In this document: positions 21,579 to 33,900 of the stretch, piece by piece
How the letters are laid out: every line of letters begins with the position of its first letter
Position numbering within the stretch: the stretch's first letter is position 1
Assembly: GCA_025917655.1 (NCBI GenBank)
Contig: CP084616.1
Span: forward strand, 1,426,001-1,490,000
Source of the DNA: Chlorella sorokiniana
Lineage: Eukaryota > Chlorophyta > Trebouxiophyceae > Chlorellales > Chlorellaceae
DNA length: 64,000 nt
Direction of reading: 5' to 3'
Program-made: the position numbers and the translations under genes
The notes under the pieces: model-generated
Databases searched by the model: none
What the model was told of the DNA's origin: nothing
Seen by the model: only the letters and a program-made list of their open reading frames with translations

Positions 21579-23941
21579 TCACAGGTGGGCCGGGTTGCCT
21601 TGCTCCAGCAGGGCTGCCAGGGAGGAGGCGATGAAGAAGACGGAGGCTGTGATCTGCCCGTACGCAATCAACCACTGCTGCTGGGTCCAGCTGCAGCGGG
21701 TGGGATGGGGGGCTGGTTGTAGGCATGTGAGGGGCAGCGGGCTGGGCGGCAAGCCGGCGACAGTCTGGCCAGGCCGGGCCGTGCCCTGCCCTGCTCACGA
21801 AAATTTCTTGAAGAAAAAGGCAAAGCCCACAACGAGGAAGCCGACTGAGCCGTGGAAGGCAAAGAACACTGCGGGGAAGATGGGGGGACGGCGGAGAGAA
21901 GCGGCGCAAGCTCTGAGCTGTCAACCACAGCGTGGCACTTGAGCAGGCGGCGGCGCCCTCGCATAGACCTGCTCGCCCGGCAGACAGCTGGGCTGGCATT
22001 CTGCGCGTTCGCGTTTGCGCCTCAAAGCTGTCTGGCACTGGAGCCTGCCACCCCTGACCCCTTTTCACCCATTGCAGCACAACAACACAGTAAACACCTT
22101 CTAGTGGCAGCACGCCCCCCCTGGCGCGCTTCACCCGTGATCCAGCTGATGCTGCGCAGGTCCTCCCTGCGGGTGGGCACCAGCCCCCGCCACCAGCTCC
22201 CCGTTTCCTCCACACACGCCATGAGCGACGACGCTGCGGTGGTGCGTGCATCAAGGCGGGCCGTCAAGCGCCGAGCGGCAAGGAGAGTGGAAGCCAGCAG
22301 GAAGCCCTGTCGGGGTGTGGCTGTGTTCAGGCTGATGTGCCCCGCAAGGGCACCTCTACTTACTTGCAAAGCAGGCCAGCCAGCAGGAAACGGAACAAGC
22401 GCCCCACCTGTGAACAGCGTTCCTCCGATGAGGAATCCAAAAGCATGCACCATTTCTCCACGGCACGTGGCAGCTCCACCTCCTGCCCCACCAGGTCCGC
22501 CAGCGTGCCCAGCATGAAGCCCTGCAGCACAGCGTGCACGGCGCGGGCAGCAGGCGTAGCTCGACACAAGCAGGTGGCGCTGGCTGGGACGCAGACGGCA
22601 GCCAGAGCGGCTGCCCAGCGGCATGGAGAGTTGTGCAGCCCGAGGAGCGCCGGCTGTCGCCTCCCTTGGTGCCTGCATGTTGGCCATGATTGTGGCCCCT
22701 GCAACAGCCGGCTGCTGCCGTAGCTGTGTGCCTTGCGGCCCCGTTGCCACACGGGGGCTCATGGGTTCCTGCCCCAGTGGCCCCTTCCCACAGACAAACC
22801 TTCCACTCCTCGTGCCAAACGTGCAGGCACACCGCACACCCCCAAGCTGCCCAGCAGCCCTCACCAGCATGCCGACCACCTGCAGCGCCACCGCCCACCA
22901 CGACACGGTGCGCAGGTGCTCGCGTGTGGGCAGCAGGCGGGGGGGGGCGGGGGGGCCGCGCTTGACCGCGGCGCGCCAGGCTCGCTGGCGGCAGGCCCAG
23001 TCCATGTTGGAGGCCTCCAGCACCTGCGAGGCAGCTGCCAGCTTGGCGGCACATGTCACCGCACAGGAAGTGGAAGAGAACCGCAGCCGGCCACCGTGGC
23101 TGCACTCCTACGGGCAGTCGGTTCCGCCGCATCCACCCCTCTCGCCTGGATGACGACGGCGGGAAAGTAGAGGAGCCAGCAGGCCACGGCCTCGGGCCAG
23201 GCGGTGAGCCCCGCCGCCAGCGAGCCAAGCCCCGGGGGCCACACCTCGGGGTCACCCACCCCCCGCGTCTCCCGCGCGACGCCGGTGGTCAGGAACAGGA
23301 GGGACCCCGCCACAAACAGCACCGCCACCCACCAGCCCGGCTTGGAGTGGTGCTTCCAGCTGAGGCTGGGCCACCAGACGACGGGCGGCGGCGGCGAGGG
23401 CACTTCATACGGCTGCAGCACCCGCTTGCGGGACCGCCGCGCGATCCACTTGAATGGCTTGCCACCCTCATCCAGCCCTGCAGCATGCCACAGAGCCCGG
23501 GTGTGCCACTTTGTTGCTGTCAAGCCAGGCCGGGCTGGGTAGCAGGCCGCAGCCTGTGGCTGCGCAGCCAGCCACCCTGCCTCACCCTCCACGGTTGCCA
23601 GCAGGAGCGGCTTGTGCCCAACGCGCGAGCGTGGTGCGCCGCCATACTTGCAGCCATCCCTGTTTCAGGCATGTCGCCGTCACCGTCAGCACAATGGCCG
23701 CACAAGCATGCAGACGAACGCTGCAGGCGGGCGCTTCAGGCACAGCCCGGCAGAGCTGTCTGGCTTGCCTGACGTGGATGGGCACCTCATGGTGCAAGTA
23801 GTCCCCCACATCCTCCTCCCAGAAGTGGTGTTGCGAGGGGCGGCGCAGCTGCGGCGGGCCCCCGCTGGCAAGCGGCTCGTCGGCGCTGCCACTATCCTTG
23901 CCGTCCTTTCCAGGCCAATCTGCCAAGCTCGTGCTGTGCAT
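21579..23941 (-). CDS. Multi-pass membrane protein, family not recognised
   Basis: Starts at ATG 23941 (MHSTSLADWPGKDG) and ends at the TGA 21581-21579. Exons read right to left include 23941-23786, 23646-23586 and 23477 to about 23150, further exons near 23127-22870, 22560-22360 and 22310-22140, then about 21870-21800 and 21715-21579. Membrane-like helices include WWVAVLFVAGSLLFLTTG, AVACWLLYFPAVVIQ, FGFLIGGTLFTGGAL, VFFAFHGSVGFLVVGFAFFF and ITASVFFIASSLAALLEQG, separated by charged loops such as KPFKWIARRSRKR. Repeated W-(V/I)-loop-helix units suggest an internally duplicated fold; YrhK-like domains look somewhat similar, but I cannot confirm this. The middle exons (23150-22350) change frame and are unresolved. 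No catalytic motif is seen. Its gene ends against the NAT transporter tail-to-tail. Confidence 0.55.
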
Positions 23942-24936
23942 CCAGCCGCGGTGCTTGCTGTGTTGGCGTTGTGCCGGACTGGGCAGGCTTCACGCGGCGG
24001 CAACCTGAGGAGCGCCGCAACAGCGCTGAATGAGGTGCGCCGCAGCAGTGGGCGGTTGTGGGTAGGAAGTCGCAGTCAGGTGGAACAGTGGCGGAAGGGC
24101 ATCGTGGTTCGCGAATTGCGTTCTTTTGCGCGCAGGGGCTGCCAAAGGGGATTCTTGCGCACGGGCGTCCCTGCTGCCGCCACTCTCGAGAGGGGTGAAC
24201 CTTATGGCGAACGAATCAAATGCCAAGTTCAATGCGGGTATGTTGCTCCCAAGCTTGGATAGCAATTGTGATGCGCGGATGGTCCGGCACGACCTGGCGG
24301 CGGCGGCGTACTGCAGGCATAGGCTTGCATTTGCACATGGGGCGGGTAGTTATTGCCAGCGTTGGTTACAAGGATGTCTTGCATAAACTGGTCGAACCCT
24401 CATTAATGTCGAACTGACCCAGTAGGCCAGCATGCATGCTGACATGTCATTGCCCGCTCACTCCAGCGCTTGGCGGATATCCGCATCGATGCAAGTCCTG
24501 GAAGGGGCAGGAGGCCCAGGGGCGTCCCTGCCCCAGCAAGGCGGGCTGAACGGATGTCAATCTGACTCACAAACAAGAGTTTACAGGCAGCCATTATGGG
24601 TAGCAGCAAAATGTGGCAAAAGGCAAGTCACAGCACAAGCACAAGTAGCTACAACGCACAGCGCGTGGCATGTGCTGGGTTCAAAAATTGATGAAGAACA
24701 GTCGACAGGAATAACTATTTATTCAAAGACATTGTAAGGGAAAAGGGTTTGTAGGGTAAGGATTGAGGGTCAGCCCTCCAGGAGATTATCGACTGGATTG
24801 GCAGGCAGGAAGTTGAATGCAACTACATATGAGTACGTTCAGTGAGAGTGGCTAGACGATCAGGCAGTCCGACTGGTGTCCAGGGCTTGGTGCCAGGGCT
24901 TGCCAGCAGGGGGCCAGGGGGCTTGAGCATGTGAGG
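23942..24936. other. Intergenic region between two tandem - genes
   Basis: It holds the 3' UTR of the ankyrin-GT2 gene (from 24936 leftward) and the promoter of the membrane-protein gene. A - strand frame from 24265 is open but lacks an ATG and ends without a clear donor, so I treat it as upstream or 5' UTR sequence. The stretch 24560-24860 is clearly less GC-rich than coding DNA. Confidence 0.45.
24581..24585 (-). terminator. UGUAA poly(A) signal of the ankyrin-GT2 gene
   Basis: TTACA on the + strand, about 350 bases past the stop at 24937. A second copy lies near 24366. Either could serve. Confidence 0.45.
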
Positions 24937-27900
24937 TCAGCCCACCACGCCGATCGTGCCGGCAATGTCTGATGGCGCGTTGTTGAATTTAATGTCCAGA
25001 ATGGAGCCAGCAACCTGGAAGAGTAGGCAGGACGGGAAAACCCGGCTTGGTCAAGGGCCGAGCACAGGCGCTCGTGCGCCTGGCGCTCAAAGCTTCAAGG
25101 CTGCACACACACCGGGCCGCCAGCAGCATCACAGTCAAAGGGGGCGTGCCCGACACCCACCAGTGATAGCAGGAGTGCGCCGTTGACCACCAGGAACATG
25201 TAAGACTTGCCCGGCTTCTCGCTGCGTACAGGGGGCGGGGGCAGTGACGGTGGGAGCCATGATGCTTCGCAGCAAGCTGGCCTTTCTTTTTATTGCTTCT
25301 GCAAGCAGCAGCTGGAGTGGCTGGGGGCCGGAAGGCATGTTGAGGACTTGTCGGAGGGCAATGAGGGCGAAACCCAGCGGGCCGACGAGCCGCACCGCTC
25401 GCGGAAGTTGGGGCGCGCGGCCAGGGTGTGTTCGTAGATGGACTCCGGCAGCACCGGCACCACCATGGAGTATCCCTGGTCCAGCAGCATGGAGGCGGAG
25501 GTGGGGGAGAGCGCCGAAGCGATGCCCACCAACTGCGTGGACAGCGCCGCCACGCGCGAGGCGGCGGGGGTCTCGGCCTCTGCGGGGGGCGGCGTGGGGG
25601 GGGCAGGGGAAGTGTGAGGCGACTGACGAGTCAAGAGGCGGGGGATGCGGCAGAGCGCAGCAGCAAGGCTGCAGCACCAGGACCCAGCACAGCAGGCAGC
25701 GGGGGTGTGAGCTGGGGGCCCAGCATGGCATCATGCTGCTGCGGCACAGGGTCGCTGCTGCGGGCCTCAATCGGCGGAGAGCCCACCTTCCAGGGCCAGC
25801 TGGTCGGCCAGTGCCTGCTCGGCGGCGGCCTGCTGGGAGTCGGCGGGCTCTGCCGCAGCAGCCACCTGCACCCGGGGCGGCGGCGCGCCCGCCAGGGTCT
25901 CCACGCCGCCGATGCTGACCCTGCGCAGCCCGCGGTTGGAGCCCTCCTTGTTTTGGCGGAACGAGCTCTTGCGCGCGAGGCCCCCGGGCGCGGCGTGGCG
26001 GCGCCAGACCTGCACGCAACAGGAGCCAGGACGGCTGAATGGCATCGTGGCTGAGCTCCCTGACAGTTGCCATTGCCACACGCGTGCACAGCGCTGCAAG
26101 GTGCAGCCCGGCATGCAAGAATCAGACCGGCAGGCAGCCAAACGGCAGGGACAAGGACGCACGCAGCGGGGCTCACCTCCAGGTGGCATAGCTGTCGCCG
26201 CCCTCGGCTGCCGCGCCTCCGCCCACATCCATGGACGCGCGGCTGTTGCGCCGCACGATGGCCGGCTCCAGGGGCGGCAGGAAGGCGGAGCCCTCCAGGC
26301 GCACGGGGGCCACCAGGGGGAGCTCACCGGGCACCACGCTCAGCTGCTCCCCGCTGAGAGCGCCGCTGGTGACAGCGGCGCTGCCCCCGCCTCCAGATCC
26401 GCCTCCTTCTCCTCCCCTGCCCCCTCGATGATGGCCGTCAGGCGCGGCAGCTTCATGCTGGGCAGCAGGCTGAGCTGGCGCTCGCGCTGCGGCGGGGGAG
26501 GCTGCCTGCGCCGCCACGCCTGCCCCCGTCAGCGCCTGCAGCCGCTGCAGCGCGTCAGACTGCTGCGGCTGCAGCGACACGTTCATCCAGCTGCCTGCGG
26601 GTCGACATTGGGGCAGCGATCGGATGCTGTTTAAAGACAGCCTCCTGAGGGTTTGCTGTGCTTCTTGGAGCCAATAGGAGACCTTGACAGAGGTTGGTGG
26701 AGGCCAAAGCCAAGGCCTGTCACAGACAGAGACCGACCAGCCTGCATCCTATCACTGGCCGGCAGCAATGCGTTGCCCCCAGCCCCTCTCCTCACCCAGG
26801 CGGCCGCTCTTCTGTGGCTCAGCGATGTTCATGGCGGGGTGCCTGCCGGCGCGTCCAGCAGCAGCGAGGCCTCTGGGTCTTTGGCCTCGCTGCCGCTGGC
26901 GGGCGCGATGCGACCCTCCGCATCCAGCAGCACCGACACCTGCCGCATGCTGGCGTCGCCCAGCCTGACCGACCGCTCCGGCAGCACCTGGGGGCAGGGG
27001 GCGGGGCAGGTGTGCGGGACGGCCCTGTCAAGCAGCGAGCAACAGCAGCGCACGGCAGTGCTACAAGATCTTGGGCAGGAGACGGCTGCATCGAGGATGG
27101 CCCACAGCCCCCTCGACCACGGAAACTGTGCGAGTGGGCGGCGGCATCTCACCACTGATGTGAGCAGCGCCGACTGCAGCAGCGCCTTGTCCAGCTGGCC
27201 CCTCATGCCCACGCGGCCCAGGTTGGCAAAGCGATCTCGCGCGCCCGCCCCGCGGCCGCGGCGAAGGCCACGCTGGCCTCCGGCTCGCCCAGATGCTGCA
27301 GCACGGAGGCACGAAAGCGAGCCTGATTTGAGCGTGTGGCTTGCACAGAGGGTTAGTCGGTGGCAGGCTGCTGGTCAGCCTTCATTGACACACAACGGCA
27401 GCAGAGCGCACCTGTGATGACAGCGCCACAGAAGGCTGGGCAGCCACCGGCCCGCTGGCGAAGCGGTCCATGTCGATCGACACGCAGCCAGGCGGCGGTG
27501 GGGGCACGGCCAGAGGGACCTGCTGGCCCGGCGGCAGGGTGCACAAAGGCGGAAGCAAGCTCGGCAGCAAGGACAGCGGGCTCAGACTGCCACCTGCGCT
27601 GGGCTCCCCGCAAGCACGCAAGTCACCAGCACGACCTGCACTGCGCCCCACGACGGCCCACTTTTCCCTTTGGGCTTGCCTGGGAGACTGCGGCAAAGGG
27701 CGACACGTAGCTGGCGGCGGCGGCGGGCGGTGGCGGCCCCTCCTCGGAGCTCGTCCTGCCGGAGCCCTGCAAGGACAGCGTGGGGTGGGGGTGGTGGGGG
27801 CCCACAGGCAGCGGCTTGATGATGAGGCACGCTGGTCAGCACGGGATGCCGGCCGGCAGCCGAGAGAGCTCAGCCCGCATGTTTCAGCCCCACTGAGCCT

Positions 27901-30900
27901 CGCTGCGAAGAAAACAACGAGCGACTGCCACAGGCTTGCGTTGTCCGCCGCCGCAGGCCGCCGCATGCCCTGCTTGCCTGCTGCGCCGCGTCGTCGCCGT
28001 CGTCCTCGGGGATTGTCTCTGGCGGGGCGCCGCCAAAGGGCGAGGAGCCAAAGGGCGAGGCGGTGAAGGAAGAGGCGCCAAAGGGCGAGGCGGTGAAGGA
28101 AGAGGCGGCGAAGGGAGAGGCGTTGAAGGAGGGCCCGGTGAAAGGGGAGGCGCCAAAGGGCGAGACCGAGGAGGCCGCGGGGCCCAGGCTGCTGCCGGCC
28201 CCCATGAAGGACACAGACTGCGGCGGCGGCGGGTGCGGCGACAGCGGGCCCCCCGCACTTTGCCGTGCCAGGGCGGCCAGGCCGCGGGGATGTCCATCGA
28301 CGCGCGCTGACGCTGGCCAGCACGTCGCCTATGCTGCGGCGCGGCTCGCGGGGCGCGCGATGCTGCGCCGCGGGTCGGCGTCCGGGGCGGCAGGCGGGCC
28401 GCCCATGCTGCGCCGCCCGCCGCCAAACCCAAGCGCCTGCACGCTGCGCAGCAGCAGGCTGGGCTGCTCGCCCTCGCCGCCCAGGCCGCCGCTGAGGGTG
28501 CGGGAGCCGTAGTGCGACACGCTGGTGCGCCCAAAGTGCAGCGACTGCTGGCGCTGGGCGTACTTGGCGGGGTCGGCAAACGGGTCCCAGCAGATCTTCC
28601 AGCCCGCCTCCGTCTCCACGCTGCAGGCAGCAGGGCAGGCAGGGGAGAGCCGAGGAGGGGGAGGAAGCCACAGGCCAGTCAGCCGGGCCAGGAGGCGGGG
28701 CAGGGCGGCCGCTGGAAGCGTGGCGAGTGCGGCTGGCATGGGCCGGCGGCTGGGTGGCCCCTCACCGGGGGACCATGGTCCAGACGGGGGCCAGAGGCAC
28801 ATGACGATGAGCACGCCCCAGGAGATGGCGGACAGGTAGATCATGATTTGCCAGGAGCTGCGGGCGGGTGGGGCGCGGCACGTTGTTTTGGATGGGGGTG
28901 GAGTGGGGATAGTAGGGATGGGATGAGTGGTTGGGGGGAAACGGTAGATGGAAGAAGATGAGGGTTTGAGGGGTTGTGTGGGGGTGATAGATGGCGTGGG
29001 GCAAGGGGTTATGTGAGGAGGGGGGATCTCATCAAGCAGGTCTGTTCAGGCCGGTGCAAGTGACCATGCCCCTCATCCACAGCCACGGGCCAGCAGCAAC
29101 AAGGGAGCAGACAGGTTGCAGGGGGTGGGCGCTCTTTGTGCGTCGCAGAGGCAAGGCCCGGGGCTTGCGCCGGTTCGAGGCACCTGTACCGCACCTGTAC
29201 CATCCCATGGCTGCCGTGACGATGAAGTAGATGACGCCGGCTGTGAAGGCGGCATAGTAGGTGAGGTGGGGCCAGGTCACGGTGAGCGCCTTCTTGAACA
29301 GCACCCACTGCGTCTCCGCCTCCTTGTCCTTCTTGGTGACCTGGGCGGGCGGCGCGGGCAGGGCAGCGCAACGATCATGGGTGGTCCGGGCAGGGTTCGC
29401 CAATGACAATCTTGCCCTTGAAAAGAACACCGTGAGCATGCGCTGCATCGAAACGGCAACTTTGTGCTGCATCAAAACGGCAGGCACGCCCGCAGCCGCC
29501 CGCCACGCACCGTGAACCCGATCTCAAAGTTGAACAGCTTCTTCACGATTGGGTTCTCCGCCACCAGCACCTTCCAGATGGCCTGCGCTCGAGGACACGG
29601 AGACAGCAGGTCGGAGGGGAGGGATGCGCCCAGACACGTAAAGCTGCGCTGGCCAGAGCCCAAGAGGGATGCCAGCCAAGGGATGCCCCGCTGCAGACGC
29701 AGTTCCCCTCACCTTGACGTGATTCGGCGCCATCCAGACCCACATCTGCAGAGGAGCAGCCAAGGGGACGGTTGATCAAGGCTGCCGATCACAAGGCGTT
29801 GCTCTTGCATCGGCCCCACAAACGGATGCTGCACCCGCCGCTGCGGCCCCACACCTGGGAGCCGCGCCAGAGCTCCTGCGAGCCGCCCTCGGTGCCGCGG
29901 TGCACCCACAGCATCATCACGCGGTTGGAAAGGTACCAGGATCCGAAGACGACGGCAAACTCCCAGAGGTGAGCGCACACCTGGGCCCAGCCAAGGGGGC
30001 GGCGGGAAGCAGGCGGGGCCAGTGAGGGCAACAGGAGCAGGCTGCTTTGCTGCGCTGCTGCTGCGTGTCGCGCGCCACATGGCGTCTCGCAGCCATCCTC
30101 GGCAGTGCGGCGTAAGGAGCTTGCAGGAGTTGTAAGCAGCCTGCGCTGCAAGGTTGCGAATCGGAGCAACCAAGGGTGGCTGCGCCTCACCATGGGCGAC
30201 ACCTCCGCAAACAGGAAGACGATGGGCACAACCGCCATGAAAATCGTGGAGAGAGCCAGGTAGTGGTGAGCAGCGGCCTCGAAGAACAGCAGGGACTGCC
30301 AGGCGGTGAGGCCGTTCTGCAGGGGAGTCAGGGACAGGTGGCATGGGCGAGCGGGCAACGGGGCAGCAGGCACACAGGAGGAGGATGCTCTATTGATGAC
30401 ACTCGACCGCCCACAAGCCGACGCGAGGTAAGCGATACCATGCAAGCCGGTGGGCAGCACATGCAAAGCGGCCACGCAAGGGGCGTCTCTTTGAGGTTGT
30501 AGCACAGCACCCACCAAGCGGAGCGGGTTGTCCTTCATGAGGATCTGCGGGGCAGCAGCCGGCAAAGCACGAGCTCAGCAGCCCGTTGCCTCAAGGCTTC
30601 CGCACAGGGAAAAGCGCTGTGCTGTGTTGTGCTGCGCAGGGCCTCTTCGGGGGGCCAAAGTGCGGCGCCAACACAGCACAGCACAGGGCAGCGCAGCACA
30701 GCATGCACGCCACGCTGCGCAGGCAAGGCGGGTCCCCCACCTGCAGCGCGCCCATGGCCCAGCGCAGGCGCTGCGTCATCACGTCCTGGATCAGGTCGGG
30801 GGCCATGCCGAAGGAGAGGCGCTCGTTGAGGAACATGGTGGCGAAGCCGGCGCTCATGAGCGTCATGGCTGAGTTGTAGTCCTCGGTGATGGAGCCGTAG

Positions 30901-33900
30901 GCCTGCGCGCAGCGTGACCACAGCGCGACCACAGCGTCACCACAGCGCGGGCGTGGTCGTGAAACGTGCAATGTGGCCACTGCAAAAGCAAACCTGAGCG
31001 CAAAGTGCCTGGGCATGCGGCAGCGTCGAGGGGGTGGGTTGGAGCAGCGGGGCAGCAGCCCCACCTGGCCGCCGATGGAGATGAGGATGTCTCGCCGGAA
31101 GACGACCCCGTGCCGCAGCAGGGAGCGGCGCCGATGCCGTCGCGGCCTTGCAGCATGGGACCTGCTCACAGGAGGCGCAGCGGGCAGGCAGGCTGTAAGG
31201 AGCTTGCAAGCGGCTGGCAGTCTGTGGTGCCAAATGCTTCCTGCGCCGGCAGCTCAGCGACCTGCCACCCACCGTAGAAGAAGCGCGCGCAGTGCACCAC
31301 TGCGCAATGAAGGGGGCACGCAAGGCAAGGATTTAGAGGAGGGCGCCAGGGGGAGCAGTCAGTGCAAAACCGGCCAGAACAAGCTGCCTTTGCAGTGCAA
31401 CCACCGGCAACGGCGACTCACTTCTGTGGGGCGACAGAGCGAGGCAGACGGGTGATGGGGGAGGAAAGAAATGGCGTTGGTTCAGCATGGTTTCAGCATG
31501 CATGCAAGGGTGTCCCATGCAGCCCTGCCCCACGGCGCAAGCACCCACGCATGCATGGCTGCCCTTGCTGGCAGCGCGCCCAACGCATAAACTCACGGAT
31601 CGGATGCGTCCACGTTGAAAAAGTCCTGGCGATAGAAAAACAGCAGAGGGCGTGGTGCGTGAGCCAAGCAAGTCGTGCTCCGTTGCGGGGCGAGAAGCGA
31701 CACACAAACAGGGCTGTCACGCATGCACAGCCCCGGCTCTGCAAGGGCGCACTGTCAAGCAGCCCCGTGCAGCAGCAAGCCTGCAGTCAAACGCAGCACT
31801 CACGACACCCGAGGGTCAGCACCTGCGGGGTCTGCATGAAGGCGGCCTTGCGCTTGGGCACCCAGGTGTCGCCCTTCTGGCGGTAGAAGTGCCCGATCAT
31901 CTTCTGGAGGATGTCGGGGTGCACGACTGCAGGAGGATGTGGCGAGGAGAAGCGACATGCAAGGGCGTGGTCATGCACCGAATGGTTGCCTGGCTGGCAG
32001 GTGCAGGAGAGCAGGAGGCACCGTAGAGGGCGGAATGGCACGGCATGCGGGGGCCACGTGTGTGGCCACTGCTGGGCGCAGGCTCACTCATATCGCAATC
32101 CAGCACCAAGATAAACTCGCCCTGCAAAAGGGGAGCACGGGTCGGGATGGCAGGCAACTCGCATTCACAGTCTCGCAGAGACGCTTACACGTTTCTTACT
32201 GAAGAGCACGCAGCTGCCCTGCCCGGCCAGCCGCCAGTTCGTGCCCATTCCCCTTAACCCCCACTTGCCCAAACACACCTTGCCGGGCCCCTCCTTCAGC
32301 AGGCAGGAGTTGATGTTGCCGGCCTTGGCGTGGTGCGGCACGCCCTTCACCTTGCTGCGCCCGCAGTACACAATCGATGCGTCGCTGCGCGGGTCAAGGC
32401 GAGAGGGGGCAGGGCGAACCGTCAGGCATTGCTCGTGCTGCTGACCTCGCATGCTGTGGTTTCTGTTGCAAGTCTGGACCCCCTCCTTGCCATGCTCAGC
32501 CCACCTGCATGTAGCGGCACTGGTAGGCCAGGCGCTTGACCAGGCGCGCCATGATGGGCCGCTTGCCGTCGTCCAGAATGTGCACCTGAGAGTTGGGGTA
32601 AAAGTGGCGGGGAAGGGGGTGAAACAGGCGGATGCTCAGGCCCAGCTGCAAAACTTTATTCTGGCAGTCAGCGCCAGGAGGGGCAGCGACGCACCGTGAG
32701 CTTGTCGCCCGGCCAGTTGACGTTGAGGGCGGCGATGGCGGTGGGCTCCACAATCTCGGGGGCTCTGCGGGTGGCAGAAGCGGCTCAAGGCAGCTTGTTG
32801 CCGACAAGAATTGTCACCAAGTCGCCAACAGGGAAGGGCGTAGTATGTCTCAGGGGGCAGCAGCACAGCAGCTCTTGACATGCCACGAGCGCATGTTGCA
32901 GGCGGGGACGGGCGGGCGCCCGCAGCACCCTCCCCACCAGAGTAGGTGCAGATGAAGATGTCGACGTGCGGGAAGCGCTCGGGGGCATCATATCCTCCAT
33001 GCGCCGCTCGGGCCGCTCAATCTGCGCAGGGCATGGGCAGCAGGGTAAATGCAGCGGCACAAGTGTCGGCAGGAACCTGCACCAGGCTGGCTGGTGCTGG
33101 CACCGTGGAGGGGACTGGAAGCGTCAGGGATCAGGGGCGCAAAACGTGCGGCAAGCCAGCAAGACGGCCAGCTCAGAACCTCATGCCTCTCACCATGTAG
33201 TACAGGCTGGCCACGAAGCAGAAGGAGAGGCAGTACGCCGAGAACTCAGCCAGCCTGCAGCAAGCGCGGTGGGTGGGGGCCCTCGCCCTCAGGAGCCGAC
33301 GGGCAGCTGCTGCTCGGCTGCCAGAGACCTGCCTCAGTAGGAACGTTGCTGCGTGCGACTGAAGCTGGGCATCCCACACGGCACCGCAGCAGCACAGCGC
33401 AAAGCCCAGCGCACCAGAAGGGGATTGAGTAGAAGTAGAGCCAGCCGGGGTGCAGCGTGCGCAGAGCGCGCCAGACCAGATACACGGCTCCCAGGGACTG
33501 GGCAGAGGCGGCGGCAGGCGGGGCAGGAGCAGGGTCAGTGCAAGTGGGGGTTGGTGGCAGAGGGCACCGCTGGCTGTGCATGTGGCGGGATTCGTGACTG
33601 TCCTGCTTGGACGACGAATCAGTGGGGCCGTGCGAGCAGTGCAACGCCCTCCTCACACCACCCCACCCGCCCGGGTCAACCCAGCCCAGCCACCACCCCG
33701 TGGCCAGCCCCGCCCAACCCCAACCTGCGTGAGGATGGCCAGGATGCGGAAGACCTTGGTCTCCCTCTTGGGCACGGTGCCTTCTGTGCCCCAGCCCTCG
33801 TTGCCGCGCGCCACCAGCTGGCGCAGCGCCTCGGCGGCCGCGTCCCCCGCCTTGCCCCCGCCCTCTCCCACCATGGCGCTGGTCACAGTGGAGGTGGCCC

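Noticed and set aside
28063-28512. Lys/Glu-rich + strand open frame (KEEAPKGEAVKEE type)
   Set aside because: It is the complement of the SPFGA repeats in the GT2 tail; it lacks splice context and is explained by the opposite strand.
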